Translations under genes and position numbers: made by a program
Origin: an uncultured Methylophaga sp.
GTDB taxonomy: Bacteria; Pseudomonadota; Gammaproteobacteria; Nitrosococcales; Methylophagaceae
Assembly (NCBI GenBank): GCA_947631375.1
Contig: CANRLD010000119.1
Location: 1-5,598 of the forward strand
Direction of reading: 5' to 3'
DNA length: 5,598 bases
The notes under the pieces: model-generated
What the model was told of the DNA's origin: nothing
Database searches by the model: none
What the model saw: the letters and a program-made list of their open reading frames with translations, nothing else
In this document: piece by piece, positions 1-5,523 of the stretch
Numbering within the stretch: the stretch's first letter is position 1
How the letters are laid out: every line of letters starts with the position of its first letter

Positions 1-1
1 A

Positions 2-571
2 CGTTATCCTAAGGTACATTTGAAGCTGCATCAGGGAAGCCCGGACGAGATTGTGAAAATGATGATCGAAGGTGATGCAGATATTGGAATTGCCACGGAA
101 GCGCTGGGCAGTATTCCGGAACTTGCCAGTTTTGCCTACTACCATTGGCAGCATGCGGTTATTGTGTCAGCCGATCATCCGTTGACCAAGGTGGAAAAAC
201 TGACACTGGCGGCTATTGCTGAATTTCCGATCATTACCTATCACGAAGGCTTTACCGGACGAGCAACCATTGACAAGGCTTTTCTGGATGCGGGTATTGA
301 GGCGGATATCGCCATCTCAGCATTGGATGCGGATGTGATTAAATCGTATGTTGAGCTGAATCTGGGCGTTGGCGTGGTAGCGGACATGGCCTATGATGCC
401 GAGCGCGACACGAAACTGACCCTGTTAAAGTCCGAACATTTGTTTGAGCAGAACGTGACCAAGATAGCTGTCAGAAAAGGGCATTATCTACGGCAGTTTG
501 CTTATGACTTCATTCAGCTTTGTGCCCCGGATCTGCATGAAGCAGATGTGAGAACCGCCATTTCCCTATAG
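2..571 (+). CDS. cysB: CysB-like LysR-family transcriptional regulator, C-terminal part (5' end outside window)
   Basis: This is the effector-binding portion of a LysR-type regulator. The reading frame is open from base 2 (first residues RYPKVHLKLHQG), so the gene starts upstream and the N-terminal helix-turn-helix is missing from view. It aligns by eye with E. coli CysB: GSPDEI then GDADIGIATE early on, DHPLT, PIITY followed by the FTGR motif (bases 251-262), a DADVIKSYVELNLGVGVV stretch and a HLF element near the end. The threonine of FTGR (254-256) corresponds to the sulfate/inducer-contacting threonine of CysB. CysB activates cysteine biosynthesis and sulfate uptake genes with N-acetylserine or O-acetylserine as inducer; that role is inferred from family membership. 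The paralogue Cbl is an alternative that the missing N-terminus prevents me from excluding. Nothing links it functionally to the zinc genes downstream. Confidence 0.85.
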   Translation, partial: RYPKVHLKLHQGSPDEIVKMMIEGDADIGIATEALGSIPELASFAYYHWQHAVIVSADHPLTKVEKLTLAAIAEFPIITYHEGFTGRATIDKAFLDAGIEADIAISALDADVIKSYVELNLGVGVVADMAYDAERDTKLTLLKSEHLFEQNVTKIAVRKGHYLRQFAYDFIQLCAPDLHEADVRTAISL

Positions 572-592
572 CGTTACTGCCAAGTCAGGATT

Positions 593-841
593 TTGCTGTT
601 AACCAACAGCTTGAGTGCAGCTGTTTGTGCTGATAAACCATCAATTGATGACGATACGTTGCAGCAGCTCTGCTTTTATCACCGGGCTATATTCCGGATT
701 GGCAACAGTTTTCTGGCCCAATATCGGGAGGGGGAAACTGAGGCCAGTCGCGCCGACTATAACGCACAGCGCGACAGTGTTGCCGGTTTACTGAGCCAGC
801 CGCAGAACATCATGCTGCAGATAACCGCGACTAGAAAATAA
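593..841 (+). CDS. Small hypothetical protein, start uncertain
   Basis: I do not recognise this product of about 82 residues. The frame is open immediately after the TAG stop of the CysB-like gene and is in the same frame. No ATG or GTG is available near the front. The TTG at 593 is chosen because AGGA (587-590) lies upstream, but the spacing of two bases is too short for a good ribosome site. The first residues (LLLTNSLSAAVCA, then DK) look like the hydrophobic core and cleavage site of a signal peptide whose charged N-terminus would lie just before the TTG (QVRI), where no normal start codon exists. The rest is polar and probably helical with no motif I know. It could be a small periplasmic protein with a rare start, a decayed gene that lost its start, or chance open frame. 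Confidence 0.35.
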   Translation: MLLTNSLSAAVCADKPSIDDDTLQQLCFYHRAIFRIGNSFLAQYREGETEASRADYNAQRDSVAGLLSQPQNIMLQITATRK

Positions 842-876
842 CACATTAATTCAATCTTACTGTTTTGCTTTTGCAA

Positions 877-882
877 TATAAT
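877..882 (+). promoter_or_regulatory. Probable -10 hexamer (TATAAT) for the merC-like/zrgA/zur genes
   Basis: A perfect TATAAT lies 36 bases before the ATG at 919 and runs into the left edge of the Zur-like palindrome. A repressor bound there would block polymerase. No convincing -35 hexamer is seen at the usual distance (854-859 is ATCTTA), which fits a weak or activator-assisted promoter, so the assignment is tentative. Confidence 0.45.
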
Positions 883-900
883 GATATGATATATCAATAC
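878..900. promoter_or_regulatory. Predicted Zur operator 1
   Basis: The core TGATAT-GAT-ATATCA (882-896) is a perfect 6-bp inverted repeat around a 3-bp spacer. It matches the gammaproteobacterial Zur-box core as I recall it (TGTTATA-N-TATAACA) at 11 of 14 defined positions. It overlaps the probable -10 and lies 18 bases before the start codon of the merC-like gene. A Zur gene is encoded two genes downstream and a near-identical palindrome lies at 3084-3106, which makes a zinc-dependent operator the best explanation. Binding is inferred from sequence. Confidence 0.75.
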
Positions 901-918
901 AGTTGTAAGGGATGAGTA

Positions 919-1308
919 ATGAAAGATAAGCTGGCAATAGCGTGCTCGAGCGCTTGTATGATCCATTGTTTACTGCTGCCAATCGTTATTGGTTTCTCGA
1001 CCGTCGGTTTCTTCGGTGTCTGGTTGACCGAGGAATGGGTACACCAGTTAATGCTCTTGCCTGTCATGTTATTAGCAGCGTTAAGCTTGCCAGGCGCTTA
1101 TAACAAACATAAAAATCAGTGGCCATTATTGCTGGGCGGGCTGGGTGTTTCAGTACTCTTGTCTGCTTTTCTGGTTGCGGAATCACTGGAAACCATACTG
1201 ACGGTATTGGGTAGTTGCCTGCTGATCATTGCCCATCTGTGGAACCGTAATTTGTCTTTACGGTTTATGTCTAACCTTAAGGGCAGCCAAGTTGCTGAAC
1301 AGGGCTGA
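919..1308 (+). CDS. MerC-domain integral membrane protein, putative metal-related
   Basis: This 129-residue inner-membrane protein has four predicted helices at about residues 14-34, 43-62, 68-87 and 92-110, the topology of the MerC domain. The N-terminus carries the family's cysteine signature as C9-x3-C13-x2-H16-C17 (within ACSSACMIHC) at the start of helix 1; a further Cys100 and His106 lie in helix 4. True MerC imports Hg(II), but no other mer genes are present, and chromosomal MerC-domain proteins of this type are often found beside Zur-linked genes. A role in zinc or other metal handling under zinc starvation is therefore inferred, with substrate and direction unknown. The ATG at 919 has AAGGGA (907-912) six bases upstream; the overlapping ATG at 912 ends after five codons. 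It is first in the predicted zur operon, directly behind Zur operator 1. Confidence 0.8.
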   Translation: MKDKLAIACSSACMIHCLLLPIVIGFSTVGFFGVWLTEEWVHQLMLLPVMLLAALSLPGAYNKHKNQWPLLLGGLGVSVLLSAFLVAESLETILTVLGSCLLIIAHLWNRNLSLRFMSNLKGSQVAEQG

Positions 1309-1348
1309 AGAGCAGATTACTATCCCTGTTACGTTGCCAAAAAGCAGG

Positions 1349-1371
1349 CAAATGCTGTTGGATAGCTTGCC
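1349..1371. promoter_or_regulatory. Weak Zur-box-like sequence upstream of zrgA
   Basis: The core TGCTGTTGGATAGCT (1353-1367) resembles operator 2 (TGCTATGTTATAGCA) but differs at four of 15 bases or more, and its dyad is imperfect (four of six pairs). It may be a decayed or low-affinity site giving zrgA separate control, or chance. The surrounding 1309-1472 gap otherwise holds only an inverted repeat, a weak promoter candidate and the zrgA ribosome site. Confidence 0.2.
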
Positions 1372-1394
1372 GGCTGATTAACTCACTAGAAGCA

Positions 1395-1417
1395 TCATCT
1401 GCATATCGGTAAGATGA
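1395..1417 (+). repeat. Short inverted repeat in the zrgA leader
   Basis: TCATCT (1395-1400) and AGATGA (1412-1417) are perfect complements separated by 11 bases. They could form a modest hairpin in mRNA reading through from the merC-like gene. There is no T-run after it, so it is not a Rho-independent terminator. It ends inside the possible -35 of the candidate zrgA promoter. Confidence 0.3.
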
Positions 1418-1444
1418 CGGAAACTCTATCGTTAACCTTATATT
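1414..1444 (+). promoter_or_regulatory. Candidate secondary promoter for zrgA-zur
   Basis: ATGACG (1414-1419, four of six to the -35 consensus) and TATATT (1439-1444) are separated by 19 bases, longer than ideal. The 164-bp gap before zrgA would accommodate an internal promoter. The match is weak and could be chance. The zrgA Shine-Dalgarno sequence GGGAGGT follows at 1458-1464. Confidence 0.25.
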
Positions 1445-1472
1445 TTGCTGAGTAACCGGGAGGTAACACAAC

Positions 1473-2006
1473 ATGCGATCAATGTTGTATTTCATGGCGA
1501 TTTTGACAACAGGCATGGGGACAAGTGCACTGGCTCATGAACATCATCATGAAGGCCATCGGCATCATGGTGCTCATGTGCACGGCATGGCGACGCTTGA
1601 TTTGGTCGCGGATGCTAACAACATCATGATTCATTTGCGTTCTCCGCTGGTCAATTTGCTGGGGTTTGAGCATCAACCAGTAACCACTCAGCAGGAGACG
1701 GCTTATCATGACTTGCACCAGCAGTTACTGGCACTGGAGACGCTGCTAACCGCTCAGGGAACGGATTGTCAGGCTGAAGATATTGAAATAGCCGATCCTT
1801 TTACCGGGGATGAGGAAGCATTACATGCGGATATTGAGGTCAGCTACTTTTTACACTGCAACAATGCTGATGGTTTAACCGCACTGGCGGTAAATCTGTT
1901 TACCCATTATGAGCGTTTGGAAACCATTGAGGTACAAATGATATTACCTTCAGGACAACACCATATACAGCTCACCGCCCAGCAAACTACTATCCGGATC
2001 AACTAA
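1473..2006 (+). CDS. zrgA: ZrgA-like (DUF2796) periplasmic histidine-rich zinc-binding protein
   Basis: This 177-residue exported protein belongs to the DUF2796/ZrgA family, zinc-regulated and linked to zinc uptake in Vibrio cholerae. Residues 1-21 form a signal peptide ending ALA, so the mature protein would begin with the metal-binding tract HEHHHEGHRHHGAHVH (residues 22-37, nine histidines). The conserved family block follows: HG at 37-38, an S-P at 57-58 and GFEH at 64-67. Cys99 and Cys129 could form a disulfide in the periplasm. The ATG at 1473 has a strong Shine-Dalgarno GGGAGG nine bases upstream and is the only start that gives a complete signal peptide. The stop overlaps the zur start by one base (TAATG), implying coupled translation. 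Its likely role is to capture Zn(II) in the periplasm for the ABC transporter encoded 1.1 kb downstream; the partnership is inferred from known zrg and PA4063-type loci. Confidence 0.88.
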   Translation: MRSMLYFMAILTTGMGTSALAHEHHHEGHRHHGAHVHGMATLDLVADANNIMIHLRSPLVNLLGFEHQPVTTQQETAYHDLHQQLLALETLLTAQGTDCQAEDIEIADPFTGDEEALHADIEVSYFLHCNNADGLTALAVNLFTHYERLETIEVQMILPSGQHHIQLTAQQTTIRIN

Positions 2007-2464
2007 TGTCGACAATTGATATTGATAAAATTATCGCGCAGGCAGAACGCAGCTGTCGTGATAACGGTGTTCGACTGACCAGTAAACGCAAACAGATTCT
2101 GGAAGTATTACTGCATGCCGGTGCGCCGCGTTCCGCTTATGAAATTGCCGATCTTTATCGTCAACAAACGACTGAAAAGATTCCGGTGATGTCGGTGTAT
2201 CGAATGCTGGATTTTCTGATGCAAAACGATCTGGTGCATAAATTAACGTCAAATAATAAATTTATCGCCTGTGCGCATATTGCTTGCTCACATTCACATC
2301 AGATACCGCAATTTCTGATCTGCGATAACTGCCAGCAGGTGCGTGAAATCGGTGTTGATGAACAACTGATTAATGCACTGGAAGAAAGCATTGAAGACAA
2401 TCAGTTTCATCTGAACAGTCCGCAACTGGAATTGCACGGCGTGTGCAAAGCCTGTCAGCAGTAA
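2006..2464 (+). CDS. zur: Zinc uptake regulator Zur (Fur family)
   Basis: This 152-residue cytoplasmic repressor binds zinc and then operator DNA to silence zinc-uptake genes. The N-terminal winged helix includes NVRLT-like GVRLTSKR (21-28) and recognition-helix residues MSVYRMLDFL (62-71), both close to E. coli Zur. The structural zinc site is complete: Cys106-x2-Cys109 and Cys147-x2-Cys150. The regulatory site aligns as His78, Cys89, His96 or His98, and Glu114, matching E. coli His77, Cys88, His96 and Glu111; one extra residue between the site and CDNC makes the third ligand ambiguous. It lacks the long histidine-containing tail of E. coli Zur, ending two residues after the last cysteine. 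Being last in a set behind a Zur-like operator, it is probably autoregulated. A one-base overlap with zrgA suggests translational coupling. Confidence 0.95.
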   Translation: MSTIDIDKIIAQAERSCRDNGVRLTSKRKQILEVLLHAGAPRSAYEIADLYRQQTTEKIPVMSVYRMLDFLMQNDLVHKLTSNNKFIACAHIACSHSHQIPQFLICDNCQQVREIGVDEQLINALEESIEDNQFHLNSPQLELHGVCKACQQ

Positions 2465-2479
2465 CACTCCAGCAGCAGA

Positions 2480-3055
2480 TTATTCCCGATAAGGCTCGAT
2501 ATTGTCGGCGGTCAGTGCATAAGCTGCTACCGCAATCTCGTTTTCAATCAATGTTGTTGTCAGCGTGCCATCTACCCAGGAGGGATCATAAAGGTTCTGC
2601 TGAGCGACACCTTGTTTAGTGGTGACATAGATAATCTGATTGGGTGGTGGCGGTGGCAGATGAATACAGGCACCAAAATAGGGCACCAGGAAAAATTCGG
2701 TGACCAGCTGTTGCTCGTTCATTTCCACTGGGACAATAAAGCCGGGTAGCCGGATTTGCTGCTGGTCATACTCAGGTTTGACTTCGGCAGAGGTCAATGC
2801 CTGTTGATAGCGATCATCGGTGGCTTGTTCCAGCGCGCCGAGTAATTGATTACTGATCTGATCCTCAAAGGAACCATCCTCAATCTCGTTAAGATATTCA
2901 GGTGGATTCATTAGAGCATCAAGATCATCATCGGGGATCAGTTCGACCCAATCAATTTCCTTATAGGATTGATTGGCCAAAGCAGGTTGAGCAGATAACA
3001 AGGTGCTGCAGATCAGTAAAAAAAACCAGGATTTTTTTGAAACTAAAAAGGTCAT
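2480..3055 (-). CDS. DUF3299 secreted protein of a Zrg-type zinc locus
   Basis: This 191-residue protein has a signal peptide (basic KK at 7-8, hydrophobic core, cleavage after PALA at about residue 27), so it should be periplasmic. Its C-terminal half is the DUF3299 domain, recognised by the RLPGFIVP segment (102-109), an FFLVPYFGACIH stretch and the run of five prolines after it (134-138) followed by NQ. Cys130 and His132 are candidate metal ligands. The biochemical function of DUF3299 is unknown to me. The family sits beside a MacB-like transporter and a histidine-rich protein in P. aeruginosa PA4063-PA4066 (recalled), so a role in zinc acquisition or transporter assembly is inferred. The ATG at 3055-3053 has only a weak GGAA eight bases upstream. 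It is divergent from the ATPase gene across Zur operator 2 and ends 15 bases from the zur stop, convergently. Confidence 0.85.
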   Translation of the reverse strand: MTFLVSKKSWFFLLICSTLLSAQPALANQSYKEIDWVELIPDDDLDALMNPPEYLNEIEDGSFEDQISNQLLGALEQATDDRYQQALTSAEVKPEYDQQQIRLPGFIVPVEMNEQQLVTEFFLVPYFGACIHLPPPPPNQIIYVTTKQGVAQQNLYDPSWVDGTLTTTLIENEIAVAAYALTADNIEPYRE

Positions 3056-3083
3056 TACAGAGGTTCCAAAAGGGGGAGTAAAT

Positions 3084-3106
3084 AAAATGCTATGTTATAG
3101 CAATTA
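3084..3106. promoter_or_regulatory. Predicted Zur operator 2 (divergent)
   Basis: The core TGCTAT-GTT-ATAGCA (3088-3102) is a perfect 6-bp inverted repeat with a 3-bp spacer, the same architecture as operator 1 and identical to it at 12 of 15 core positions. It lies in the 92-bp gap between the DUF3299 gene and the ATPase gene, 28 bases from the former start codon and 41 from the latter, so one site could repress both directions. A TATAAA (3113-3118) between it and the ATPase start is a possible -10. Confidence 0.78.
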
Positions 3107-3147
3107 CCCGTTTATAAAAATTATCTATCAACTCATTCAGTCACGAC

Positions 3148-3843
3148 ATGTTTACTCCTCCAGCCATTCAAATTAAAGACTGTCTGTTTCGTTATCCGCA
3201 GGCTTCAGACAACGCATTGTTGCAGATTGCTCACTGGCAAGTTGCGAAAGGTGAAACCGTATTTATTCATGGCCCATCTGGTTCAGGAAAATCCACACTA
3301 TTGAATCTACTCGCCGGCATTTTGTTGCCCCAGCAAGGAAAAATCATGCTCAATGGGGTTGAGCTGACCGCACTCAGTCACCGGCAGCGTGACGCTTTTC
3401 GGGCACAGCATATTGGCATGGTGTTTCAGCGGTTTAATCTGATTCCCTATTTAAATGTGGCTGACAATATCAGGCTTGCCAGTCATATTGCCAAGCAGAC
3501 TGGAGACGCATTGCAACAACGCCAGCTTCAACTGATGAGCGCATTGCAGCTGGATGATGAATTGTTACTTCGATCTGCACATCAACTGAGCGTTGGTCAG
3601 CAACAGCGGGTGGCGATTGTACGAGCATTGATCAATCAGCCGGCATTATTGATTGTTGATGAGCCGACTTCTGCACTTGATAGTGATGCGCGTGACAGTT
3701 TTATCACAGTGTTATTGGAACAGATCGCTGCGTTGCGGACAACGTTGATTTTTGTCAGCCATGATCGGAGCCTGGCAGGTCACTTTTCCAGCCAGCTAGC
3801 GATCAACTCCCTGATGGCGAAGGAGGCTGGCTATGTTAATTAA
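3148..3843 (+). CDS. ABC transporter ATP-binding protein (MacB/LolD-type) of the Zrg-like system
   Basis: A complete 231-residue ABC ATPase that powers the partner permease from the cytoplasmic side. Visible elements in order: Walker A GPSGSGKST (42-50), Q-loop Gln94 in MVFQRFNLIPY, signature LSVGQQQR (147-154), Walker B LLIVDEP (167-173) with catalytic Glu172, D-loop SALD (175-178) and the H-loop SHD with His205. The overall pattern is that of the LolD/MacB subfamily, matching the type of permease next door. The signature has V in place of the usual G (LSVGQ, against LSGGQ), a tolerated variant. The ATG at 3148 has no clear Shine-Dalgarno sequence. Its last 11 bases overlap the permease start. 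Zinc linkage comes from context (ZrgA, DUF3299, Zur operator), not from the ATPase itself. Confidence 0.92.
   Translation: MFTPPAIQIKDCLFRYPQASDNALLQIAHWQVAKGETVFIHGPSGSGKSTLLNLLAGILLPQQGKIMLNGVELTALSHRQRDAFRAQHIGMVFQRFNLIPYLNVADNIRLASHIAKQTGDALQQRQLQLMSALQLDDELLLRSAHQLSVGQQQRVAIVRALINQPALLIVDEPTSALDSDARDSFITVLLEQIAALRTTLIFVSHDRSLAGHFSSQLAINSLMAKEAGYVN
3822..3826 (+). promoter_or_regulatory. Ribosome binding site of the permease, inside the ATPase gene
   Basis: GGAGG lies six bases before the permease ATG at 3833 and within the ATPase coding sequence. It fixes the permease start upstream of the ATPase stop, giving the 11-base overlap typical of translationally coupled subunits made in fixed ratio. 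Confidence 0.8.
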
Positions 3844-5056
3844 ACTTGCCTGGAAAAGCCTGCTGGCACGCCGGATCAGTGTGTTGCTGACTATACTGAT
3901 GATGACTGTCAGTATTTTTGTGTTGCTGAGTGTGGAAACCATACGTCATCAGGCCAAGGACAGTTTCAGTAAAACGGTTTCCGGGGTGGATCTTATCGTA
4001 GGTGCGCGCACCGGACAGGTGAATTTATTATTGTATTCGGTATTTCATATTGGTACGCCGACCAATAATATTTCCTGGCAGAGCTATCAGGACATCGCTG
4101 CGCAACCAGTAGTAGAGTGGACAATTCCGCTATCCTTGGGCGATTCACATCGCGGCTACCGGGTGGTAGGGACGACGACAGATTTTTTTACTTTTTTCCG
4201 CTTTGGTAATAAGCAGTTGTTGAGTTTTCAGCAGGGAGAAGCTTTCCATGCGCCTTTTGAGACCGTTATTGGCGCCGAGGTTGCCAGACAGTTAGGTTAT
4301 CAGCCCGGTGATGAGATTGTACTGGCACATGGTCTGGTCAGCACCCGTTTTTCGCAGCATGCCGATCACCCTTTCAAGGTCAGCGGTGTACTGGCAGCAA
4401 CAGGAACACCGGTAGATCAGTCAGTGTATGTCAGTTTGCAAGGACTGGAAGCCATTCATGCCAGCTGGCCGGGTGGCGCAGGTACCGACAATATCGCTGA
4501 TCTTCAGCCACAAGCCATCACGGCGTTCATGGTCGGGCTGACATCGCGGGTGCAGACATTTAATCTGCAACGGCAGATTAATGAATACAGACAAGAACCG
4601 TTGCAGGCAATCTTACCGGGCGCGACGTTAATGTCTTTATGGGGGATGCTGGATAGTGTTGAACAGTTATTATTGCTGATTGCGGCGCTGGTGCTGCTGG
4701 GCGCATTGATTGGCATGGCAAATATGTTGCTGGTGTCGATGCGTGAACGCCGCTATGAATTATCCGTGCTCAGAGCCTTGGGATATCGACCGGTATTTTT
4801 ATTTGGCCTGCTGCAGATCGAAGCGCTGTTGATCAGTCTGACCGCTATCTCCAGCGCATTTATCAGTCTTCAGTTGAGTATGTATCTACTGCGAGACTGG
4901 CTGTTGCAGGAATACGGCATTCTGCTGACACGATTATCTATTATCAACGAGTCGTTATTGATGTTACCAATGATAGTGGTTGCCAGCTTTGTAGTGGCGT
5001 TGATTCCGGCGATAAGCGCGTATCGACAGGGTTTACATCAGCAGCTGACGCTTTGA
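3833..5056 (+). CDS. ABC transporter permease, MacB/FtsX-type, of the Zrg-like zinc system
   Basis: This 407-residue inner-membrane protein has the four-helix MacB/FtsX plan: helix 1 at about 15-35, a large periplasmic domain at about 36-275, then helices at about 277-303, 320-343 and 374-396. The conserved cytoplasmic segment after helix 2 (RERRYELSVLRALGYRP, 304-320) should dock on the ATPase. The periplasmic domain contains several histidines (39, 72, 106, 139, 166, 176, 179, 209) that could touch metal, though no fixed motif is evident. Transporters of this fold usually extrude substrates or drive mechanical work on periplasmic partners and do not import through a channel. Its place in Zur-regulated loci of Vibrio and Pseudomonas nevertheless links it to zinc acquisition, so the mechanism is open. 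Its TGA directly abuts the stop of the minus-strand lipoprotein gene. Confidence 0.88.
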   Translation: MLIKLAWKSLLARRISVLLTILMMTVSIFVLLSVETIRHQAKDSFSKTVSGVDLIVGARTGQVNLLLYSVFHIGTPTNNISWQSYQDIAAQPVVEWTIPLSLGDSHRGYRVVGTTTDFFTFFRFGNKQLLSFQQGEAFHAPFETVIGAEVARQLGYQPGDEIVLAHGLVSTRFSQHADHPFKVSGVLAATGTPVDQSVYVSLQGLEAIHASWPGGAGTDNIADLQPQAITAFMVGLTSRVQTFNLQRQINEYRQEPLQAILPGATLMSLWGMLDSVEQLLLLIAALVLLGALIGMANMLLVSMRERRYELSVLRALGYRPVFLFGLLQIEALLISLTAISSAFISLQLSMYLLRDWLLQEYGILLTRLSIINESLLMLPMIVVASFVVALIPAISAYRQGLHQQLTL

Positions 5057-5425
5057 TTAAATACGGCGTAACTTGGGCAAGTGCTGTTTGATATGTGATT
5101 TTATATCTTCAATATCGGATGAAAATACCAGTGCATAAATTTCCCGCTGCATGGTGTCGGTAATAAACGGATAGATTTCATAGCCTTCGGCATACAGTTC
5201 TGCACGGGCACGGCAGACTTTGCGAACACCCTCTGCAAATGCCAGATTATCGATGGCCGGCAAGTTGGAGTCGCCGAGCGTCCATTGTTGTTCTTTCCAG
5301 TGTTCAAAGCACCAGTCTGTCAGCAGCACCACCGGATCGATAGTCGTTTTCTCAATGTTATTGCTTTGCTCGTCGCTACATCCGTATAAGAACAGTATGC
5401 TGGCAAGTATTATACCGTGTCGCAT
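5057..5425 (-). CDS. Small predicted lipoprotein, function unknown
   Basis: I do not recognise this 122-residue protein. It begins with a short signal sequence and a probable lipobox, L-Y-G-C with Cys16 as the lipidated residue; tyrosine before the glycine is unusual. The mature part is soluble, acidic early and basic at the end (KLRR), with Cys39 and Cys71 that could form a disulfide. Aspartate at position +2 is absent (Ser17-Asp18), so the usual sorting rule predicts the outer membrane. The ATG at 5425 has AGGGG (5436-5432) six bases upstream, and an in-frame TAA immediately precedes it, fixing the start. It converges on the permease gene with no gap between stop codons. Whether it belongs to the zinc module is not shown: no Zur-like palindrome is visible upstream of it in the window. 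Confidence 0.72.
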   Translation of the reverse strand: MRHGIILASILFLYGCSDEQSNNIEKTTIDPVVLLTDWCFEHWKEQQWTLGDSNLPAIDNLAFAEGVRKVCRARAELYAEGYEIYPFITDTMQREIYALVFSSDIEDIKSHIKQHLPKLRRI

Positions 5426-5495
5426 TTACCACCCCTGCTGTGCTCCCGATGACACAATAATGCGTGTTTTTAGAGGCAAATACCAATGATGGACC

Positions 5496-5523
5496 GGTTT
5501 ACTATTTGCATAATTGTTGTCAA
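5496..5523 (-). promoter_or_regulatory. Candidate promoter for the lipoprotein gene
   Basis: On the minus strand TTGACA (5523-5518) is a perfect -35 hexamer, followed after 16 bases by TAAACC (5501-5496), a poor -10 with three of six matches. This lies about 70 bases before the lipoprotein ATG. The rest of 5426-5598 shows no gene I can support. Confidence 0.3.

Noticed and set aside
757..966. Minus-strand open frame across the first Zur operator
   Set aside because: It overlaps two plus-strand frames and the operator, has no family resemblance, and would cover the promoter region of a well-supported gene.
919..1308. Mercury-resistance operon
   Set aside because: Only a MerC-domain protein is present; no merR, merT, merP or merA is seen, and the neighbours are zinc genes.
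1277..1516. Minus-strand open frame spanning the merC-like/zrgA gap
   Set aside because: It runs over the zrgA ribosome site and signal peptide and shows no recognisable domain.
2465..2479. Terminator between the convergent zur and DUF3299 genes
   Set aside because: Only 15 bases separate the stops and no stem with a T-run is present.
5060..5100. Terminator hairpin around ACTTGGGCAAGT just past the permease stop
   Set aside because: The stem is only four base pairs, lies inside the lipoprotein gene, and has no T-tract directly after it.
5220..5489. Plus-strand open frame opposite the lipoprotein gene
   Set aside because: The composition is that of an antisense shadow, and the minus-strand gene has a lipobox and a good ribosome site.
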